Shown here in pieces: positions 10,346 to 22,713 of a stretch of 23,333 nt of DNA. The DNA lies in the NCBI GenBank assembly GCA_016758965.1, contig JAEPRB010000423.1, positions 1 to 23,333 of the forward strand. Reading direction: 5' to 3'. How positions within the stretch are numbered: the stretch's first letter is position 1; every line of letters starts with the position of its first letter. A program made the position numbers and the translations under genes. This DNA comes from Circinella minor (lineage: Eukaryota > Mucoromycota > Mucoromycetes > Mucorales > Lichtheimiaceae). The notes below the pieces were generated by a model. The model did not search any database. It was not told the DNA's origin and saw only the letters and a list, made by a program, of their open reading frames with translations.

Positions 10346-10512
10346 AAAGAGGGGTGAGGAGAGAGAGAGAGAGAGAGAGAGAGAAAATATACAATCGGTT
10401 TTTATTATTTTTAACAAAAAAAGAAAAAAAACAAAATAATAATAATAATAAATAGTTTTTTTTTAAGGGTGATCAAGAATTTATGTTTTTTTTGGGGGGG
10501 GGGAGAGAGTTC
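10346..10512. terminator. Convergent 3' region between two genes
   Basis: A 167-bp spacer where the plus-strand nucleotidyltransferase and the minus-strand hydroxylase converge. It contains a (GA)n run at about 10359-10384 and AATAAT/aataaa-type sites at about 10436-10452 that could serve as polyadenylation signals. The calls for exact cleavage sites are inference. Confidence 0.45.
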
Positions 10513-13771
<3,259 letters not shown>

Positions 13772-15162
13772 ATGGGTGAATCACGAACAGAACTTGTTGC
13801 TTGGCTTAATGATTTACTTCAAATAAACTATAGAAAAGTAGAACAAGCAGGCACAGGTAAAAACACACACACATATATATATATACACTTTTTTGTTTTC
13901 GAGATGAAAAAAGTCATGTCAACTTTGATTTATAAACTTTTTATTTTATTTTAATTTTTATTAATAGGTGCTGCCTACTGTCAAGTTATGGATTCGATCT
14001 ATGGTAAGTATATATGTCTGAAAAAACAAAAAGTTTAGGAAATGAAAAATGAAAAAAAAAAAAAAGACAATTCTTTTTTAGTTTGGATTAACTAAAATAC
14101 ATATATATATATATATATATATAGGTGACGTTCATTTAACTAAAGTTAAATTTGATACTAAACATGAATATGAATATGTTGGAAACTATAAAGTACTTCA
14201 ACGTACATTTGATAAACACAAGTAAGAAAAAAAAACTTTATTATTATTATTATAAAAGTTGTACGCGTGTTGTGGTTGTTAAATACTTTACTCACTCACT
14301 TACTTTTTATGATTTATTATAGAATTGACAAGGTAAAGAAATTTCCTAAAATGAGGAAGGGAGGTTGAGATGAGGTAAAAAAAAAAAAAAAAGTAATTAT
14401 CTCATATATATATATAGGTTATTCCTGTGGATCGATTAATGAAATGTAAATTTCAAGATAATCTCGAATTTGTTCAATGGTTAAAACAGTTTTGGGATCA
14501 AAATTATCCAGGAGGTGATTATGATGCTGTATTACGACGTAAAAGTGGTCCAGTGAAGACAGGGGCTGTACGTACAGGTCCTATGGCTACGGGTAGTAGA
14601 AAACCAGGTCCTGGTAGTGGTTCAAGTAAGTTTCTTTCTCCATAATACGACGAAATATATACATATATATTTAAGTAAAATGACCATTGACTTTTTTATA
14701 TAGCACGTACAACAAGTCGTACAGCATCTGGAGCATCAGGTCGATTATCGTCTGGTAGTGCTAGTCAAACAACCATGGATAATCATTCTTCATCTATGAT
14801 TATTGAATTAAACAAACAATTAGCTGAACTTAAAGTAACCGTCGATGGTTTAGAAAAAGAACGTGATTTTTATTTTGGTAAATTACGTGATATTGAAATT
14901 TTGGTACAAGAACAATTAGATGATTTAGAAGCAAAAGGACAAGCTATGAATGGAGAGGCTCCTGATGCCCCTGTACTTAAAGATATTCAAGCTGTTTTAT
15001 ATAGTACTGAGGTAAATTTTGTTTGTTTGTTTTTACAAGCTAAAGTAATACATAATATCTAATTTTTCATTTTTAAAATAGGATGGTTTTGAAGTACCAC
15101 CTGAAGATGAAGATGTAGTTGCAGGAGGAGGACATCAAGATTTTGATGATGAAACATTTTAA
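13772..15162 (+). CDS. EB1/Mal3/Bim1 family microtubule plus-end-binding protein, 7 exons
   Basis: Exons are 13772-13856, 13968-14003, 14125-14221, 14323-14332 (10 nt), 14418-14625, 14704-15011 and 15082-15162, giving 274 residues. The N-terminal calponin-homology domain (about 1-110) carries family signatures: [45 protein letters not shown] and [22 protein letters not shown] basic Ser/Thr/Gly-rich linker (about 118-170) follows, then the coiled-coil EB-homology domain (about 178-245, ELNKQLAEL...[17 protein letters not shown]). The acidic tail ends D-D-E-T-F. EB1 proteins track growing microtubule ends and recruit partners through the EBH domain and tail. Every exon is needed to keep the frame, including the 10-nt microexon. 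A CT-rich leader precedes the ATG. Confidence 0.96.
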
Positions 15163-15461
15163 AAATTCATTTACTTTTTTTTTTATAAATTTGGGGAGTG
15201 GGAAGTATTTTAAAAAACCAAAAACAATATATATTTTTTTTTAATAAAAGAGAAAGAACGGTTGTTGTTGTTTTTTAATATTAATAACAAAAGAAAAAAA
15301 AATTGAATAACATTATTATAAAAAAAACAAAATAAAATTTACATGTAAAAAGGGGGGAATATCAAGTTTCTAAAGAAAATAAAAAGAAAAAGTTTTTTTG
15401 TTTATATATATATATATATATAAAAGAAAGGAGAGGGAGGATGCGTTGTCGAAGGAATGAT
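15163..15461. terminator. Convergent 3' region between EB1 and the glycosyltransferase
   Basis: About 300 bp of A/T tracts with a (TA)n run at about 15403-15422. AATAAA-like sites exist for EB1 (ttaataaaagag at about 15241). No coding or structured RNA feature is seen. Confidence 0.45.
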
Positions 15462-17228
15462 TTATACCAAATTATATTGTTGATGTAAAAATTTAATATA
15501 AGAACTAAAAGTACTCCACATAGAACCTGTAAATTCTTGTGCATGACTTGCAATTAAACCATCCAAGAAAGGAACAAGGAATTTACCATACTTGACACCA
15601 TCTTCTGGATTGACCATATGAAATAATTTGGATTGTTTAAAATCAAACATATCATTTAATGTCACAATACATGGAAATAATTGATATATTTGTTCAAATA
15701 AAGGATCATTATGTGGATCTCGACTATCTGTTGCCATAAATATAACCAAAGGTCTTGATGTTTGTTTTGTTTCCCAATTTAAAATAGCTTTCGTATTAGA
15801 AAAGGTTTCTTTTTCTTCTTCTTGTTCATTGATGGATCTTGTTCTTGTTGTTGTTAAACATCCACTGGAATAAGGTTGTTGTACAAGTGGAGCATATTTT
15901 TGTAAATCTCTCCATAATTTACCCATCACATCCCCAGAAAATCGTTCAAAAATACTATCGCCTACACGTGCATGCATAGAAATATAAGAACCATCCCCAC
16001 CTATTCGACGAATAATGGCCTCTGCTTCATCAAATAAATCAGGTAAGGCTTTTCTTGAAAAAACAAATTGTTTAAATAAGAAATCACGTAATTCTTGTGC
16101 TTCTGGGGTAGAAGCCATGACACGTCCAGTACCAAAAAGGGAACCAAAACTAATTAATCTTTTAGGAACCATTTGTAAATCTTGTAAATATAATTCCCGT
16201 TGATATTTTTGTAATGGTTTCGTATGTTCTTTTGTATCTGCAATACGATAATCATATAAAATAGAATCCTTGACATGATACGTCTCTTGTTGTGTAATAT
16301 TATATTTTCGTTGTAAATAAGTACGATCATAATCATCTCGATAACGAATACGAACACGTTGTTTTAAAGCAGACATATCAAAAAGTCTGTCCCACCTTAA
16401 AGATGTGTAACGATAAGAAGCAAGACATCTTTCTGAAATATTATTTTCTGAGTCTATGGGTTGCATGAGAGCATCCCGACAATGATCCAGATGAGCTTTG
16501 GTAATGCGACGATGAAATGATTCTAATGAATCATATTTACGCCAATGAATAGGTTCACCCAGAATAACAGGAGGTAATAATAAAGTACGATTTAATCGTT
16601 CAGCTAACATGAGTGCATTGACCAAAGCAATACGTTGGTTATGAAAACCTGAATGAGGATAAAAAGCAAGATATTTTTCATTGATATCTGTACCATCCCC
16701 AGGTGGTAAGAATTCATCATCAGATGGCATTTTAAATACTTTATCTTCAGGAACTTGATCTTTTTCTTGTTTGTTGTTTTCATCTTGTTTATGGATACGA
16801 GTATTGTCATTAGGGTTATTATCGGTATATTGTTGTTGTTGTTGTTGTTGAGAAGGAGGAGGAGATTGTCGAAGAACAGGTTGTTCATGTTGTTGTTGAG
16901 GAGGAGAAGGAGGTTGTTGAAGATTGTCATTAGGATAAATATTATTTTCTAATACACGTTGAGTAGGTCTCTTGTTACGAATACGACGAATCGAATCCAA
17001 TACAAAATCTCGAGGTACAGTTACATCAACATCACCTGCTGTTGAATGATGATGTTCTTTTACATGTTGTCCATAACGTGTTTTATGAGATGTTTTTTGT
17101 TCTTCAATCAACGGACTTTCTGTAAGCCATGACACAAAAAAGAATACAATGGCTATCACAAGTGAAAAAATGGCCAGTCGACGTAAAAGTCTATTACGTT
17201 TTAATGAACGAACGGGAAGAAATGACAT
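15462..17228 (-). CDS. Type II membrane glycosyltransferase, O-fucosyltransferase-like superfamily
   Basis: A single intronless frame of 588 residues. The first 17 residues are basic (RSLKRNRLLRR), followed by one membrane segment (about 18-35, LAIFSLVIAIVFFFVSWL) typical of Golgi/ER type II enzymes. A low-complexity stem (about 40-175) is rich in Gln, Pro and Asn with a seven-Gln run at 127-133. The lumenal domain begins with YLAFYPHSGFHNQR (187-199) and continues as ALMLAERLNRTLLLPPV, the N-terminal signature of fungal GDP-fucose protein O-fucosyltransferase-like proteins. ISMHARVGDSIF (416-427) matches the family's H-x-R-x-G-D motif, and EFTGSMWSTFSSYI (565-578) its C-terminal motif. Donor and acceptor cannot be read. 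It is the only intact gene here longer than 1 kb without introns. The leader upstream is CT-rich on its own strand. Confidence 0.85.
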   Translation of the reverse strand: MSFLPVRSLKRNRLLRRLAIFSLVIAIVFFFVSWLTESPLIEEQKTSHKTRYGQHVKEHHHSTAGDVDVTVPRDFVLDSIRRIRNKRPTQRVLENNIYPNDNLQQPPSPPQQQHEQPVLRQSPPPSQQQQQQQYTDNNPNDNTRIHKQDENNKQEKDQVPEDKVFKMPSDDEFLPPGDGTDINEKYLAFYPHSGFHNQRIALVNALMLAERLNRTLLLPPVILGEPIHWRKYDSLESFHRRITKAHLDHCRDALMQPIDSENNISERCLASYRYTSLRWDRLFDMSALKQRVRIRYRDDYDRTYLQRKYNITQQETYHVKDSILYDYRIADTKEHTKPLQKYQRELYLQDLQMVPKRLISFGSLFGTGRVMASTPEAQELRDFLFKQFVFSRKALPDLFDEAEAIIRRIGGDGSYISMHARVGDSIFERFSGDVMGKLWRDLQKYAPLVQQPYSSGCLTTTRTRSINEQEEEKETFSNTKAILNWETKQTSRPLVIFMATDSRDPHNDPLFEQIYQLFPCIVTLNDMFDFKQSKLFHMVNPEDGVKYGKFLVPFLDGLIASHAQEFTGSMWSTFSSYIKFLHQQYNLV

Positions 17229-18189
17229 GGCTTTTTTGGTTTTTTGTTATTGAAGAAAAAAAAAAAAAAAAAGTTGATAGAAAGGAAGGAGGTGTGTGTG
17301 TGTGTGTATTTTAATGAAAATGAAGAAAGAAAAAATGAGAGATAAATACAATTGAATAAAATAAAAAAAATACAATAACTAGGAACCAAAAAAAATAAAA
17401 AAAAACCAGAAAAAAAAAACACACACAAAAACACACAAAAAACAAAATGCAAAAATGAAAGAAAGGAGAGGAAAAGGTTTAAAAGAATAATAAAAAATAA
17501 AATAAAATAAAATTATATAAATTATATAAAAAAACGAACCAAACTTAAAGACGGTAAATCACCTTTTTTTTAAAAAAAAAAGAATATTATGATTTTTCCA
17601 TTAAGCTTTAGCGTGCACTGTGTAACATTGAACCAGAAATTGATTAACAAAAAAACTTCCCGACAAAGGTAAAAAGAAAAAAAAAAGCTTTTTGATAAAG
17701 GTTGGGGGAGAAAGAGTTCAGCAGATTAAAGAGATTATTATTATAGGAATCACTATTCCTCTCTCTCCCCCCCCCCAAAAAAAAAAAATTCTCTAAATAA
17801 AGACAAAAAGTAATTTGATTTAACTCGTGTTTTTAGCTTGGCTTTTTTTTTTTTTTTTTTGCTTTGGTTCTAGTTCTTCTTTAGTTGTTAAGATACTTTT
17901 TATTATTTATTATCTTTTATATATGAATATATATAGTTTTCTTTGAATGTTTATTTTAAATCGTTCATAATAGCCTATAAACATATATAGGAAACGTACT
18001 AAAAAACGATCCACTTGTTTTTTGACCGGAGCATTAAAAGTGTATAGGTTTGGGGGGTGTCTTACGTCGATCTTTTTTTTTTTTTTTTTTTTTCCATCGT
18101 CAAACAAAATCTCGTGTTACAATAATTTTTTATATCCAGACTTTGGGTGAGGGAAAACGAGATAAAAAAAAAAAAAAAAAAAGACTCTA
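17229..18189. other. Low-complexity intergenic DNA upstream of the glycosyltransferase
   Basis: A run of A, T and CT/GA tracts, (GT)n at about 17292-17307 and a poly-C near 17768. The part next to 17229 is the glycosyltransferase leader (CT-rich on the minus strand). Open frames are homopolymer-rich and unsupported. Confidence 0.5.
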
Positions 18190-18313
18190 CAAAATTATTT
18201 GCGCCAAGCAGGAATAATTTTGCGTTTCCACATTAAATTTTTTGCGTTACTCGATAAAGATTTTGCGTTGCCTAGGAAACTATATTTTTGCGTTCCTATT
18301 TTTGCGCTTTCCT
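18190..18313. repeat. Left terminal inverted repeat region of the Tc1-type element
   Basis: Contains six TTTTGCG/TTTGCG boxes spaced about 12-25 bp apart, including the perfect 29-bp match (18242-18270) to the right end. Iterated boxes of this type are usually transposase-binding sites; that role is inference. Confidence 0.75.
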
Positions 18314-18343
18314 TATTTACTTCAATAACTTTCTTTTCTTAAA

Positions 18344-19761
18344 ATGGCTCATGTGCAATTTATTTACGAGTTTAATTGTATTGCTGATGATATACTTACT
18401 CACAACACTCCTGCTGAACAACCAGTTGATGATGTTGACACAGATCTTCTTCGTCGAACTGAAATGGAATGGCAAGGAAACACTGGTGGAATCCAATCGC
18501 TTTACCAATTTGGTACTTCCAAGGATCAAGAAGTTGATGAAGAGATGACGGAAGTGATATTGACAAATGTTGAAACAGACAATACCAGATCTCAGTCTAG
18601 CTCGGGAAAGGAGACAGCAACTTTTTGACTATGTCATTGAGATGAGAATGACTGTAAAAGCAGCCTCACTTTTGGTTGGAATTAAGGTCAGGACTAGTCA
18701 GCATTATGTACGTCAGTACAAGATGGAGAATGAGATGGTAGTTCCTAATATTATGACGAAAAAAATTCTTGGACGTCCACCTACGTTGACTGGCGAACAT
18801 ACCGCTTTTTTGATCGACTACTATGACAAAAGCGCAGATGCAGTACTTTTTGAAGCAAGAGATGCTTTGTCTGAAAAGTTTGATGGTATTTCAATAACAT
18901 TAAGCGGACTCCATAAACACCTCGTTGACAAAGCTGGTTTGACTTCGAAAAAACTCGAAAGTTACCAATGGCTAGGATGGCAGAAGTAACACTGGATAAA
19001 CGCGCAAAGTTGATCAGTCAATGGAACAATGATCCTGAGTTTGACTTCGATAATCGTTGTGTATTTATCGATGAAGCTGGTTTTAACCTCCATATACGTC
19101 GTAATTTTGGTCGATCCAAGAGAGGAAGTCCTGCTCGAGCCGTAGTTCCTTCGCAACGTGGTGTATCCATTACTATTCTCGGCGCTATCTGCGAACTTGG
19201 TGTTATCAATGTATCTCTCAGAAAGCCACAAGCTGTACAAAGTAGTAAAAAACGAAAGCGAAATGATGGTACCATTGTGTTGAATGCCCGCATTGGAACA
19301 CGTACAGAACATTTCGTTGAGTTTCTCAACAAGGTTATGGATATTCTTGATGAGAATAATATGAAAGGACGTTACTTGGTAATGGATAACGCACCCATCC
19401 GTACAAATAAACCAATTGCTTGTCTTGTGGAACAACGTGGGTACAAGTGCACTTATCTTGCTCCCTATTCCCCCGTCCTCAATCCAATCGAAGAGTTCTG
19501 GTCAAAGGTGAAGCTAAGCAAGTATGAGATGTGGCCAGCATTATTGTTCTTAAGTTTAATATTATTATCATGGTAGGTGTTCGAAGAGACAAGTTGAGTG
19601 AGAAGGATCAATTGACCCCGAGAATAACTGAAGCTGTTAAAAGAGTAACCAGGGATGACTGTGTTGGATGGATCAAGCATGCGAAATTGTTTTTTGATGC
19701 CTGTCTCGAAAAAAAAAGTCTTGTAACAAGCTATTGTGGATTTTTTTTGTTTTATAACTAG
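18344..19761 (+). pseudogene. Tc1/IS630-type DD34E transposase, probably frameshifted
   Basis: Four coding pieces read in order. An acidic N-terminal part opens at ATG 18344. A helix-turn-helix part (about 18618-18960) contains MTVKAASLLVGIKVRTSQHYV and a GRPPTL hinge. The catalytic part from 18968 has FIDEAGFN (first Asp), VMDNAPIR (second Asp) and LNPIEEFWSKVK (Glu). Exactly 34 residues separate the second Asp from this Glu, the Tc1 signature. The C-terminal piece (19577-19761) reads VRRDKLSEKDQLTPRI. Joining the last two requires a 59-nt intron with a GC donor (gcaagt at 19518). The first joint can be a 64-nt intron (18554-18617) or a one-base slip. The joint at about 18966 has no plausible intron and looks like a one-base loss. 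The element is therefore probably non-autonomous now. Confidence 0.75.
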
Positions 19762-19799
19762 CTTTTCAATAAAATAAAAGTAGATATATAATTATATTA

Positions 19800-19954
19800 T
19801 CAAAAACGCAAAAAAGGACGCAAAAATATAAACGCAAAGTTATAACGCAAAACTTATGACGCAAAATTATTGACGCAAAATTACTAGCGCAAATTTGTTT
19901 CCCAGACAACGCAAAATCTTTATCGAGTAACGCAAGTAATTTGGAAAAAACCTG
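19800..19954. repeat. Right terminal inverted repeat region of the Tc1-type element
   Basis: Nine CGCAAA/CGCAAG boxes in a row, about 9-25 bp apart, ending with the 29-bp perfect partner (19907-19935) of the left repeat and a tip cttggaaa-like stretch ending CCTG before TA. Confidence 0.75.
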
Positions 19955-19956
19955 TA

Positions 19957-20568
19957 TATATATATATATATATATATATATTAGGTTTCCAGGTTGCTGC
20001 GCATAAAAAAAAGGTGTTCAATAAGATTACAATGTAGTGGATTATGAATAAGATGGGGAGATATAGTGCTAGACATTGTTCGGAGAGGAAAGGTTTTCCT
20101 TTATATTAGATTCAAGTGAAAAAAAAAAACAAAAGAAACAAAACGCGTACCTGTATCTGTTCTTGGTCGACTTGCAACAGAATTTCAAAATTCAATGAAC
20201 AAGTTGAAAAGCTGGAACAGCTCTAATGCTGGACCTTCAAAACACCAGCAACGTTGTTAATTAATACTTTTTTATGGATATGAATATGTCAGATAGTGTA
20301 TTTTTTTATTGATGTGATAAAAGAGTGATTTAAAATTTACAATCAGTTTTTTTTTTTTACAATCCACGGTTGCACACACTCTTTAAAAAAGGTATTTTAA
20401 AGAAGGATCAAAGCAGTTAAACTTCAAAGCTGCTTGTTGGTTTCCCATATGACTCGACAATGTAATCACTTCGAACCGTTTTTCGGTCTTTTTCTCTGTG
20501 AAAAGCATGACACCGGCTCGCGTTTGTCATAACTAAATTCTGTTTTTGGAGAGTAAATTCATACGCTG
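19957..20568. other. Intergenic between transposon and unknown gene
   Basis: Begins with (TA)n. A short open stretch at 20120-20260 (reading RVPVSVLGRLATEFQNS and ending at TAA 20258) has exon-like composition but no start or partner exon, so I do not call it. Otherwise A/T-rich with nothing supported. Confidence 0.4.
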
Positions 20569-22446
20569 TTAGCTATTGTAACTTTTGCAGCACAGGTCAT
20601 TACACAAATTACTGAATTTCTGCTATTATATAGTACAGGTGCACAACACAATTTGTTTCCGATAAAATATATCTTTACTCATTCAATGCAACAAGAACAT
20701 TCGTAGACGAAAAGATGTTATATTATTATTCGGAATATTGGTTTACATACCTTCATAGTTACCATTGCTGTATATGTGTGGGTAAGGCCGCAAAAGTCAT
20801 GTCGATCTCGAGGGAGGTAAAAGATAGACAGCGGAATCAAACGATACATGACATGATACAAAAGGTCCATAACAAAAATGGTGCAGCGGAAACCTATAAT
20901 TTTGCAATTTAGAATATTGCCCTTCCTAATAAAAGCGATATTTAGGTTAGATACCTTCAATTAAAATGCCAACAACTGTGATTTCCGGATCATCAAGTCC
21001 GTCTTTTATCATTTTATCCAACGCATCCTTCATTTCATTGGCGAGCTTGACAAGATCAGGTCTGCTGCCATTCTTGATTTTTTGGGGGGCTTTGATTTCA
21101 ACGATCAATAATGCTTCTTTGGGCATTTGGGCAGCATAATCAAAATTTACTGTCTTTTCTTTTTCGTTGATAGGCTTTCCGTCAGTGCTATAAATATCCA
21201 GAGAAAGATTAGATCTATGTATATATCACGCAATTTCGAAATACAATAATATTTAATTGAACAACTCTATGTACCCTTAAGTCGTTGTTAAGTATGTTTG
21301 TTAAGTATGTTTCTTCCATGAATGGAACGAACACAAGGTATACGGCCGAGAGTGAGAACGAACTTTCCAATTTATCAGATTTCTTTGAAGCCTTTGGGGA
21401 ATACTTTTTAACTCTAAAATATAATAAATAAAATAATTGGTTGAATATATTATAAATTTTAGAAACATCACAAAGATAAAATAAATGCGTGCTAACTTAC
21501 AGACTTCTTAATGAATCTTGGATACATTCTGAGTCTTCTGAGTTGCCTGTTTCCATGGACTTTACGATGTTACTACAGTTGGAAAATTTGGTTTTTCCGG
21601 CCTATTTTTTTATTAGTTTACCAATAAATTCTTTTCTAGAATAAACAAAAGATAGCTACCATGTCAAATTTCTTTAAAATATCTTCAACACCAACAGGTA
21701 ATGGTTGGAGTGGATATAAATCGTTACACTCTTCGGTCATTTTCATCCAAAGGCTATCGTCAAAGCCATATCCCAGAGTGGAATTGGGATAAATGGAATC
21801 AAGGTCATCGATGGCAAAAATACAGTTTATGGACCTAAACAACAACTAGATAAGCCATATAGAAATTTTCTCAATCCTTCAATCTGATACTTACAATTCC
21901 TCTTGATAAGTTTCTAACCTGCCCTTTTTAGCTTTTTCTACAGTTTTTTCGCGATACTTCAAAAACTTGTCTGTAATGTCTGTACCATCAATGTACCACT
22001 ATAGTCAAGAAAAAAGAAGTTAAAGACTTGCCTCCAAATACTAGCTGTTGACAAATTCGGTTACCTTTGTAGCGTCTTCATTGAGCTTGATATCTGAAAC
22101 ATCTTTGCCAGCGAAGTAGTCGATGATCCTCTTTCTCTGCATTAAAAGATAAGTTAAAGCACATGGCAACTAATTATAATAAGCTATTATAAAATACTTA
22201 CGCGTTTGGAAGTACTTTCTGTTGATGCTATTGTAGTACTACTGGATTCATGCGAATCACCAGAACTAGCGGATGCGGGGGAGGAGGATTCAGGTGAAGC
22301 GGTGCGAGATGAAAAAGAGGAAGAACCGGTAACTTCGGTTCGATTGCGCTTTCTACTTGAACCAGACTATAGCAATACAAAATTACTTGTTAGCTTCTCC
22401 TATGTTATATATCCACTACATACATTATAAAGGAAAATAAAGTACC
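20569..22446 (-). CDS. Multi-exon protein of unknown function with a PD-(D/E)XK-like E-x-K motif; 5' end not found
   Basis: Minus-strand exons: 22366-22202, 22136-22065, 21998-21895, 21834-21660, 21601-21501, 21413-21275, about 21186-20955, 20893-20751 and a short last exon about 20622-20569 (stop TAA). Nearly all junctions are GT-AG and keep phase. In order: a Ser-rich basic N-terminal part (SGSSRKRNRTEVTG), a charged helix (KYREKTVEKAKKGR), FAIDDLDSIYPNSTLGYGFDD, then VNFDYAAQMPKEALLIVEIKAP followed by a long helix and GFRCTIFVMDLLYHVMYRLI. The Asp of NFDY followed about 14 residues later by E-I-K resembles the catalytic strand pair of PD-(D/E)XK nuclease-like folds. I do not recognise a named family. 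No ATG precedes the first visible exon, and one junction (21275/21186) breaks phase, so the gene may be damaged. Confidence 0.6.
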
Positions 22447-22507
22447 AGTGTTTTGTTTTTCTGTTTCTTGTGAGTAGATTAAAGATTATGTGATCCGGTT
22501 AGAGCAT

Positions 22508-22650
22508 GTGCAGCGGGGGCTGTAAATCACCCAGGGCTGTAACTTTACAGCCCGATTTTTACAGCGAAGTGGTGCAGCGGTGGCTGTAACTTTGGGCTGT
22601 AAAATTAAAGCCATGGACATCAGGCTATAAAGTTACAGCCCGCACTTTCT
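22508..22650. repeat. Subterminal ggctgtaa repeats
   Basis: An 18-bp direct repeat, gtgcagcgg(g/t)ggctgtaa, occurs at 22508-22525 and 22572-22589 (17 of 18 identical). Further gggctgtaa boxes occur at about 22535 and 22594, and inverted ttacagccc boxes at about 22544 and 22633. These are candidate transposase or Myb-protein binding sites (inference). Confidence 0.7.
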
Positions 22651-22713
22651 CTGTAAATTTTTTTTTTTTTGTATTTTTCTCTGCAAAATAATTTTTTCTC
22701 TTTCATAAAAAAA

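Larger units (their letters stand above)
18190..19954 (+). mobile_element. Tc1-type DNA transposon with iterated subterminal repeats
   Basis: A perfect 29-bp inverted repeat lies at 18242-18270 and 19907-19935, with similarity continuing inward (cctaggaaac versus the complement of gtttcccagac). Around it TTTTGCG-type boxes recur, six on the left (about 18197-18305) and nine as CGCAAA on the right (about 19804-19935). Candidate outer tips are CA.../...TG flanked by TA (18188-18189 and 19955-19956), the target expected for Tc1/mariner. The two tips are unequal in length (52 versus 19 bp outside the perfect repeat), so the left tip is uncertain. The transposase between them has the DD34E signature. 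The right flank is a (TA)n run, a natural target. Confidence 0.8.

Noticed and set aside
16604..16952. Asn/Leu-rich frames over the glycosyltransferase
   Set aside because: Out-of-frame shadows of its Gln-rich stem.
19804..19935. Regularly spaced CGCAAA boxes considered as a CRISPR array or satellite
   Set aside because: Spacing is irregular, units are short and mirrored at the other end of a transposon; they are subterminal repeats.
20120..20260. Exon-like stretch RVPVSVLGRLATEFQNS ending at TAA
   Set aside because: Composition looks coding, but there is no start, no acceptor with a matching upstream exon, and no recognised family.
22206..22430. Plus-strand acidic frame
   Set aside because: Antisense of the Ser-rich exon 22366-22202, which has proper splice sites on the minus strand.
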